This document shows positions 31,990 through 36,333 of a DNA stretch of 36,333 nucleotides, piece by piece (the stretch's first letter is position 1; each line of letters starts with the position of its first letter). Under the pieces are notes generated by a model. It was not told the origin of the DNA and did no database searches. It worked only from the letters and a program-made list of their open reading frames with translations. The translations under genes were made by a program, and so were the position numbers. The DNA is from Sphingomonas mollis (lineage in GTDB: Bacteria > Pseudomonadota > Alphaproteobacteria > Sphingomonadales > Sphingomonadaceae): contig NZ_JAELXS010000015.1 of assembly GCF_016427505.1 (NCBI RefSeq), positions 1 to 36,333 on the forward strand. Reading direction: 5' to 3'.

Positions 31990-33183
31990 TCATGGCGTCG
32001 TGGTCCCGGTCGCGCTGATGCCATGCGGCGGTGCGCGGGGTTGTCGCCAGCGTTCGAAGGTCTCGATGACGAGCATGCGTCCGCCGCAGCACGGGCATGG
32101 CGGGCGGGTGTCATCGGGTGCGACCGGCTCGGCAGCGGTGACGGGCGGGGCGACGCCGAGCAGTTCGCGGGCATGTTCGAGATGTGCTTTGCGGGTGGCG
32201 CCGGCGAGCAGGCCGTAGTGGCGGATGCGGTGAAAGCCCTTTGGCAGGACGTGGAGCAGGAAGCGGCGGATGAACTCGTTGGCGGGCAGCGCCATGACCT
32301 GCTGCCGGTCGGCGCCGTTGCAGCGGTAGTTCTTGTAGCGGAACGTGACGCCGGTCTGGTCGAAGCGCAGGAGGCGGCTGTTCGAGATCGCCACGCGGTG
32401 GGTGTAGCGCGACAGGTAGGCCAGCACCGTCCCGGGTCCGGCGAACGGTGGCTTGGCGTAGACCACCCAGCGCTTCTTTCGGACCGGGGCCAAGTGCTGC
32501 AGAAATGCACGCCTTTCGGCGAGGTGGGCGAGGCTGCCGAAGAAGCCGAGCTGCCCGGCATCGTGGAGTCTCACCAGCCGGGTCAGGAACAACCGGCGGA
32601 ACAGCTTGCCGAGCACGCGCACCGGCAGCAGGAACGCCGGGCGTGACGACACCCAGCGGCTGCCGTCCGGCGACAGCCCGCCACCGGGCACGATCATGTA
32701 GATGTGCGGGTGGTGGGTCATCGCCGAGCCCCACGTGTGAAGGACGGCGGTGATGCCGATGCGCGCGCCGAGGTGCTTGGGGTCCGCCGCGATGGTCGTC
32801 ATCGTCTCGGACGCCGCCTGGAACAGCAGGCCGTAGACCGCCGCCTTGTTCTGGAGCGCGATGTCGCCGACCTCGGCCGGCAGGGTGAACACGACGTGGA
32901 AGTAGCCGACCGGCAGCAGGTCGGCCTCGCGCTCGGCGAGCCAGGTGCGCGCGGCGGCGCCCTGGCATCGCGGACAATGCCGGTTGCGGCAGGAATTATA
33001 GGCGACGCGCCAGTGCCCGCAGTCGGTGCAGGCCTCGACATGCCCGCCCATGACGGCGGTGCGGCAGGTCTCTATTGCCGACATCACCTTGAGCTGGTCG
33101 AGGCTCAGGTGCCCGGCATGGCTCGCCCGATATGCAGGCCCTGCGCTGCGAAAGATGTCGGCGACCTTGATGGAGGCGCGCAC
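31990..33183 (-). CDS. IS91-family Y2 transposase, HUH motif altered
   Basis: The 397-aa protein has an N-terminal zinc-binding region (CTDCGHWRVAYNSCRNRHC, then PRC). The metal-binding region reads THHPHIYMIVPGGG (residues 157-169), and the paired tyrosines are Y256 and Y260 in AYLSRYTHRVAISN. The C-terminal part carries a second zinc motif (PPCPCCGGRM). It nicks and rejoins single-stranded DNA at the element's ends. The motif usually reads HxHIH; here the last His is Tyr162 (TAC at 32698-32700), a one-base change from CAC. Metal binding, and so activity, may be impaired. GTG at 33183 is the likely start, seven bases after the recombinase stop. Confidence 0.87.
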   Translation of the reverse strand: MRASIKVADIFRSAGPAYRASHAGHLSLDQLKVMSAIETCRTAVMGGHVEACTDCGHWRVAYNSCRNRHCPRCQGAAARTWLAEREADLLPVGYFHVVFTLPAEVGDIALQNKAAVYGLLFQAASETMTTIAADPKHLGARIGITAVLHTWGSAMTHHPHIYMIVPGGGLSPDGSRWVSSRPAFLLPVRVLGKLFRRLFLTRLVRLHDAGQLGFFGSLAHLAERRAFLQHLAPVRKKRWVVYAKPPFAGPGTVLAYLSRYTHRVAISNSRLLRFDQTGVTFRYKNYRCNGADRQQVMALPANEFIRRFLLHVLPKGFHRIRHYGLLAGATRKAHLEHARELLGVAPPVTAAEPVAPDDTRPPCPCCGGRMLVIETFERWRQPRAPPHGISATGTTTP

Positions 33184-33189
33184 TCGGAG

Positions 33190-34095
33190 TCACCCGGCCG
33201 GCGTCTTGCCCTCCATCAGCGCCATCAACTGGTCGAGCGGCCCCGTCACCGCGCGGATCGTGCGTGTCGCGACCTTGGTGTACAGCGCGGTCGTCTCGAG
33301 CTTGCTGTGCCCGAGCAGCACCTGGATGACGCGGATATCGACATCCTGCTCGAGCAGGTGGGTGGCGAAGCTGTGCCGCAGCGTGTGCGGGCTGACGCGC
33401 TTGCGGATGCCTGCGGCTTCCGCTGCCTCGCAGACCGCACGGTGCAACTGCCGCGTCGAGATCGGGTCGGTATAGCTGCGGCCGGGGAACAGCCAGCCGT
33501 GCGGCAGCAGGACGCTGCGCCGCTTGCCCTCGCGCCACCAGACCCTGAGCAGTTCGAGCAATTGCGGCGACAGCATCGCATTACGGTCCTTGCGGCCTTT
33601 CCCCTCCTCGATGCGGATCAGCATGCGCTTGCTGTCGATGTCGTCGGCCTTGAGGTGAGCGACCTCCGACACGCGCAAGCCAGCGCCGTATGCCACGCCG
33701 AGCGCCGCGCGATACTTGATGCCCGGTGCCGCCCCGAGCAGCCGTCCGACCTCCTCGACGCTCAGCACATCGGGCAGCTTCCTGGGACGAGGCGCCAGCA
33801 CCAGCTTGCGTGACAGGTCCGGCCGGTCGAGCGTCACGCCGAACAGGAAGCGCAACGCCGACACCGTGGCGCCGATGACGGACCCGCTGACACCGTGCTC
33901 GCGCTGGTGGACCTGGAAGCGTCGCACGTCCTCGGCGGTTGCGGTGTCGGGCGAGCGGCCCAGAAAGGCCGCGAAGGCGCGGACGTGGCGAACATAGTCG
34001 TGCTGGGTCCGCGAACCCATCGAGCGCATCGCCATGTCGTCGAGCATCCGCTGGCGCAGTGGGGTAACGGGGCGGTCGACCGGTAGAGTTGCCAT
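33190..34095 (-). CDS. Tyrosine recombinase of the IS91-family element
   Basis: The 301-aa protein has a SAM-like N-terminal DNA-binding domain (TQHDYVRHVRAFAAFLG) and a catalytic domain. In the latter, the first Arg is in GAGLRVSEVAHLK, HTLRHSFATHLLEQ holds the His-x-x-Arg, LLGHSKLETT follows, and the nucleophile Tyr is in TALYTKV. Start ATG 34095 has GAGGAA six bases upstream; the frame extends to 34152 but those residues lack a ribosome binding site. It is the upstream gene of a two-gene unit with the transposase. Recombinases accompany several IS91-like elements and may resolve transposition intermediates, but this role is inferred. Confidence 0.88.
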   Translation of the reverse strand: MATLPVDRPVTPLRQRMLDDMAMRSMGSRTQHDYVRHVRAFAAFLGRSPDTATAEDVRRFQVHQREHGVSGSVIGATVSALRFLFGVTLDRPDLSRKLVLAPRPRKLPDVLSVEEVGRLLGAAPGIKYRAALGVAYGAGLRVSEVAHLKADDIDSKRMLIRIEEGKGRKDRNAMLSPQLLELLRVWWREGKRRSVLLPHGWLFPGRSYTDPISTRQLHRAVCEAAEAAGIRKRVSPHTLRHSFATHLLEQDVDIRVIQVLLGHSKLETTALYTKVATRTIRAVTGPLDQLMALMEGKTPAG

Positions 34096-34180
34096 GGGGA
34101 GTTCCTCTGGTTGAAGGAACTCCATCGTCTGCCGCCGTCGCCGGGCAGCCAAACCTCACCGCAGGCGCGCTACCTCACCA

Positions 34181-34211
34181 CGAACACCACTGCCGCGCAG
34201 CGGCTTCGTGC
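34181..34211. repeat. 31-bp IS91-type end at the element boundary
   Basis: Identical to 9354-9384. It lies 85 bp upstream of the recombinase start and contains the palindrome CCGC-GCA-GCGG. It is probably the terminal signal (ori- or ter-type) recognised by the transposase. Confidence 0.65.
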
Positions 34212-34255
34212 TGTGGGTCGTAGCAACTAGTAGCGGTCACCGGGCGGGCCTGATG

Positions 34256-34456
34256 TCACCCGAAGCGTACCATCCCGTCCAGTCCTGCAACCTTGCCCGT
34301 AAGGCCGGGCACCTCCTCCAACTGCCGCAGCGCGTCGAAGCGGCCACGCTCCTCGCGGTAGCGGACGATCTCGAAGCCGTGCCCCTTCAGCGCGGAGAGC
34401 GCGTCTATTTCGTCCGCGGTAGCGACATTGATGTCGATGCCGTCGGGCGCGCTCAC
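34256..34456 (-). CDS. Small helix-hairpin-helix protein, 66 aa
   Basis: GTG at 34456 overlaps the stop of the deaminase gene (GTGA) and starts MSAPDGIDINVATADEIDAL, a ComEA-like pattern (INVATADEIDALSALKG). A second helix pair includes FDALRQLEEVPGLTGKVAG. Two HhH-like turns suggest weak non-sequence-specific DNA or protein binding. There is no signal peptide or membrane anchor, unlike ComEA. It is translationally coupled as the third gene of an operon. The coding frame is clean and continues no further than 66 residues. Confidence 0.72.
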   Translation of the reverse strand: MSAPDGIDINVATADEIDALSALKGHGFEIVRYREERGRFDALRQLEEVPGLTGKVAGLDGMVRFG

Positions 34457-34959
34457 AGGTTCGCCTGCTCGTCGCGCGGCAGGTCGGCGTCCGGCGGGTA
34501 GTAGAGCGTCGCGCATTCCGCGCGCAGGCAGCCACCCTCGATCGTGATGTCGTCGCGGTAGGCGTCGGCGATGAAAGACAGCGTGTCGACGTGCCGTGCC
34601 TCGAAATACATCGGGTGCACGTCGTCGCGCCCGGCGCCGTAGACCACGCGCCCGACCTTGGACCAGATCGAGGCCATGGTGCACATGCCGCACGGCTGGA
34701 GCGTCGAGTAGAGCGTCGCGCCGCGCAATTCCATCTCGTCGATGCCCTCGCACGCTCGGCGGATCGCCATCATCTCGGCATGCGCGGTAGCGTCCGGCAA
34801 TTCCTGGGTCTGGTTGCGCTCAGCCGCGATCTCGCGCCCGTCGAGCACGATCACGCAGCCTAGCGGGGATGTCGACGGATCGGAGCCCTTGGACCGCGCG
34901 ACCTCGATCGCGCGGCGCATCCAGTGTTCGTCCGTCGGCACAAAGGCGATGCTCGCCAT
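34453..34959 (-). CDS. Nucleoside/guanine deaminase, CMP/dCMP deaminase superfamily
   Basis: The 168-aa protein has the zinc-dependent deaminase motifs TAHAEMMAIRRA (ligand His60, proton-shuttle Glu62) and LQPCGMCTMASI (ligands Cys90 and Cys93). The surrounding fold, MRRAIEVARSKGSDPSTSP then LGCVIVLDG, matches guanine deaminase/tRNA adenosine deaminase relatives. A longer C-terminus (FEARHVDTLSFIADAYRDD) separates it from TadA, so a free base or nucleoside is the likelier substrate. Its ATG lies one base after the stop of the upstream hypothetical gene, and its own stop overlaps the HhH gene. Confidence 0.88.
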   Translation of the reverse strand: MASIAFVPTDEHWMRRAIEVARSKGSDPSTSPLGCVIVLDGREIAAERNQTQELPDATAHAEMMAIRRACEGIDEMELRGATLYSTLQPCGMCTMASIWSKVGRVVYGAGRDDVHPMYFEARHVDTLSFIADAYRDDITIEGGCLRAECATLYYPPDADLPRDEQANL

Positions 34960-34960
34960 C

Positions 34961-35269
34961 TCAGGCTTCGCTCACGTCATCGGCATGGAACTCGGCGAAG
35001 GCTTCACGGACCTTGGCGGCCTTCGCGTCGTCCGCGATATCGACCGATACGCTGACGGCACCGTGCAGCGGTGCGTCGTCGCGCGACTTGGGGCTGGGCT
35101 CGCCCGCCTCCGCGTCGGAGCCTGCTTGTTCCTCGCCTGCGCTGTTTTCGTCGCCGTCCGCTGCGATGAAGACGTCCGTTCGCTCGACGCCATGCTTCTG
35201 CACCAGACGCTCGACCGTCATCTCGGCTTCGCGCCGCGTCTCAAAGGTGGCGGTCAGCGTCATGCCCAT
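34961..35269 (-). CDS. Conserved hypothetical protein, 102 aa
   Basis: The protein starts MGMTLTATFETRREAEMTVE, has a strongly acidic Ser/Glu-rich middle (GDENSAGEEQAGSDAEAGE) and ends with a second beta-alpha-beta-like stretch (VSVSVDIADDAKAAKVREAF). The two halves could form a ferredoxin-like fold. I recall similar small proteins in other sphingomonads but no function. The ATG at 35269 has AGAAGG close upstream; a longer frame to 35389 overlaps the divergent reductase and is rejected. It heads an operon with the deaminase and HhH genes. Confidence 0.75.
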   Translation of the reverse strand: MGMTLTATFETRREAEMTVERLVQKHGVERTDVFIAADGDENSAGEEQAGSDAEAGEPSPKSRDDAPLHGAVSVSVDIADDAKAAKVREAFAEFHADDVSEA

Positions 35270-35360
35270 GATCCTTCTCCCGTGCCGCCGACAGGGGCCG
35301 GGGTCGGGGAGCATAACGCTTGGCGAGGCACCGGGTCCGTGCATCGCGCGTTGGTGATCG

Positions 35361-36191
35361 ATGAAAACCGTTCGCTTGCCTGATGGCACCGATGTGCCCG
35401 CCCTGGGTCAGGGCACCTGGATGATGGCTGAAGACCCGCAGCGCCGGGGCGACGAGATCGCGGCGCTGCGTGCTGGCATCGACCTCGGCATGACGCTGAT
35501 CGACACCGCGGAGATGTATGCGGATGGCGAATCCGAGCGACTGGTCGGCGAGGCGGTGGCTGGCCGTCGCGACGACGTCTTCCTGGTCAGTAAGGCCTAT
35601 CCGCAGAACGCCTCCCGTAGCGGATTGCCCCGTGCATGCGAGGCGAGCCTGGAACGGCTCAGCACCGATCGGCTCGACCTGTACCTCCTGCACTGGCGCG
35701 GCAGGGTGCCGCTCGCCGAGACGGTGGAAGCGATGGGGCGGCTGGTGGACGCCGGCAAGATCCTGCGCTGGGGCGTCAGCAATTTCGATACCGACGACAT
35801 GGAAGAACTCGTTGCGACCGGCGGGAAGGCGTGCGCGACCGACCAGATTCTCTACAACCTGACACGCCGCGGCCCCGAGCACGATCTGCTGCCCTGGCTG
35901 GCGGCGCGGCGGATACCGGTGATGGCGTATAGCCCGATCGAACAGGGCCGGCTCGTCGCGGATGACGGGCTGTGTTCACTGGCGAGCGAGCTTGGCGTTA
36001 CGCCGGCGCAGGTGGCCCTAGCCTGGCTGCTGGCGCGCGACGGCGTGATCGCGATCCCCAAAGCCGGTACTGTCGAGCATGTACGGGAGAATCTGGCCGC
36101 TGCCGACCTCGCGCTGTCGCCCAAAGTTACGGCCCGGCTCGACGCCATGTCTCCGCCACCAAGCTGCCCCGTGCCGCTTGCTATGCTTTGA
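35361..36191 (+). CDS. Aldo/keto reductase
   Basis: The 276-aa TIM-barrel oxidoreductase carries the full tetrad: Asp48 and Tyr53 in LIDTAEMYADGESE, Lys78 in LVSKAYP, and His111 in LYLLHWRG. NADPH-binding residues lie in IPKAGTVEHVRENLAA near the C-terminus. These enzymes reduce aldehydes or ketones such as methylglyoxal or sugar aldehydes; the substrate is not evident. It is divergently oriented from the hypothetical-deaminase operon across a 91-bp gap that must hold both promoters. The ribosome binding site before the ATG is weak (GGTGAT). Confidence 0.93.
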   Translation: MKTVRLPDGTDVPALGQGTWMMAEDPQRRGDEIAALRAGIDLGMTLIDTAEMYADGESERLVGEAVAGRRDDVFLVSKAYPQNASRSGLPRACEASLERLSTDRLDLYLLHWRGRVPLAETVEAMGRLVDAGKILRWGVSNFDTDDMEELVATGGKACATDQILYNLTRRGPEHDLLPWLAARRIPVMAYSPIEQGRLVADDGLCSLASELGVTPAQVALAWLLARDGVIAIPKAGTVEHVRENLAAADLALSPKVTARLDAMSPPPSCPVPLAML

Positions 36192-36210
36192 ATCCCTGGC
36201 TGCCGAACGA

Positions 36211-36333
36211 ATGTCCGGATCCGAACACCGCAATGATGAGCTCGAACGGCAGAAACTGGGTCGTCGCGCTACACCCGCCGAACGGAAAGATCCGCCCCGA
36301 CGCCGGGGCGAGATCGTATCCGCAAGCATTCTT
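36211..36333 (+). CDS. Possible start of a gene cut by the window edge
   Basis: An ATG-initiated frame of 41 codons (MSGSEHRNDELERQKLGRRA and on) stays open to the end of the window. It is very Arg/Glu-rich. No ribosome binding site is obvious and no family is recognised, so it may be a real gene's beginning or chance. Confidence 0.25.
   Translation, partial: MSGSEHRNDELERQKLGRRATPAERKDPPRRRGEIVSASIL

Larger units (their letters stand above)
31690..34212 (-). mobile_element. IS91-family element with recombinase and Y2 transposase
   Basis: Two minus-strand genes, a tyrosine recombinase followed by a Y2/HUH transposase, form an element of the kind that moves by one-ended rolling-circle transposition. 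The recombinase-side end is marked by the 31-bp sequence at 34181-34211, shared with 9354-9384. The other end is not resolved and lies somewhere between 31690 and 31990. No target duplication is expected for this family. Confidence 0.75.

Noticed and set aside
32023..33813. Long plus-strand frames (207 and 369 codons) opposite the IS91 genes
   Set aside because: They are antisense shadows of the transposase and recombinase, whose catalytic motifs are on the minus strand.

Overview
The window looks like chromosomal accessory DNA of an alphaproteobacterium of the Sphingomonadales (Sphingomonas-like). The basis is the high GC content, two large TonB-dependent receptors of the Caulobacter/Sphingomonas glycan-uptake type, several sphingomonad-type small proteins, and a heavy load of IS5, IS110, IS630, IS91 and IS481 sequences. 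No rRNA, tRNA or CRISPR array was seen.

Layout. (1) 1-6540 is a maintenance/defence-like island: a RelE/HigB toxin and XRE antitoxin pair with a palindromic operator, a translationally coupled SbcD-like nuclease and SbcC/YhaN-like ATPase, and, on the other strand, a DUF433 antitoxin with a PIN-like toxin (VapBC45 type). A 34-bp direct repeat (626-659 and 5298-5331) brackets the toxin-antitoxin/SbcDC block. (2) 6600-10700 is a graveyard of insertion sequences (IS5 fragment, IS481 fragment, IS91 end, frameshifted IS5) around a secreted type-B carboxylesterase and one short conserved-looking gene of 55 codons. (3) 10700-31400 is a plant-glycan utilisation locus broken up by IS630 and IS110 elements. 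It holds a decayed GntR regulator, a GH43 endo-arabinanase, a TonB receptor, a GH5-like secreted hydrolase, a GH3 glucosidase/xylosidase interrupted by one amber codon, an intact GntR/FCD regulator, and a divergent operon. That operon encodes a second TonB receptor, a GH39 beta-xylosidase-like enzyme, an MFS sugar-acid transporter, an L-rhamnonate-dehydratase-like enzyme and a beta-hydroxyacid dehydrogenase. (4) 31700-34212 is an IS91-family element carrying a Y2/HUH transposase plus a tyrosine recombinase. (5) 34256-36333 returns to ordinary genes: a three-gene operon (hypothetical, nucleoside deaminase, HhH protein), a divergent aldo/keto reductase and a possible partial gene at the edge.

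How the genes fit together. Arabinoxylan- or arabinan-derived oligosaccharides would be cut outside the cell or in the periplasm (GH43, GH5-like, esterase), imported through the two TonB receptors, trimmed by GH3 and GH39, and a sugar acid would cross the inner membrane through the MFS carrier to be dehydrated and further metabolised. The GntR/FCD protein probably controls the 23642-31382 operon through a palindrome that overlaps its promoter. A LacI-type palindrome precedes the GH3 gene, but no LacI gene lies in the window.

Several genes are broken: three by in-frame TAG codons, two transposases by 1-2 base deletions, and one regulator by an internal deletion. This points to a locus under decay, or to sequence errors that read data would expose.
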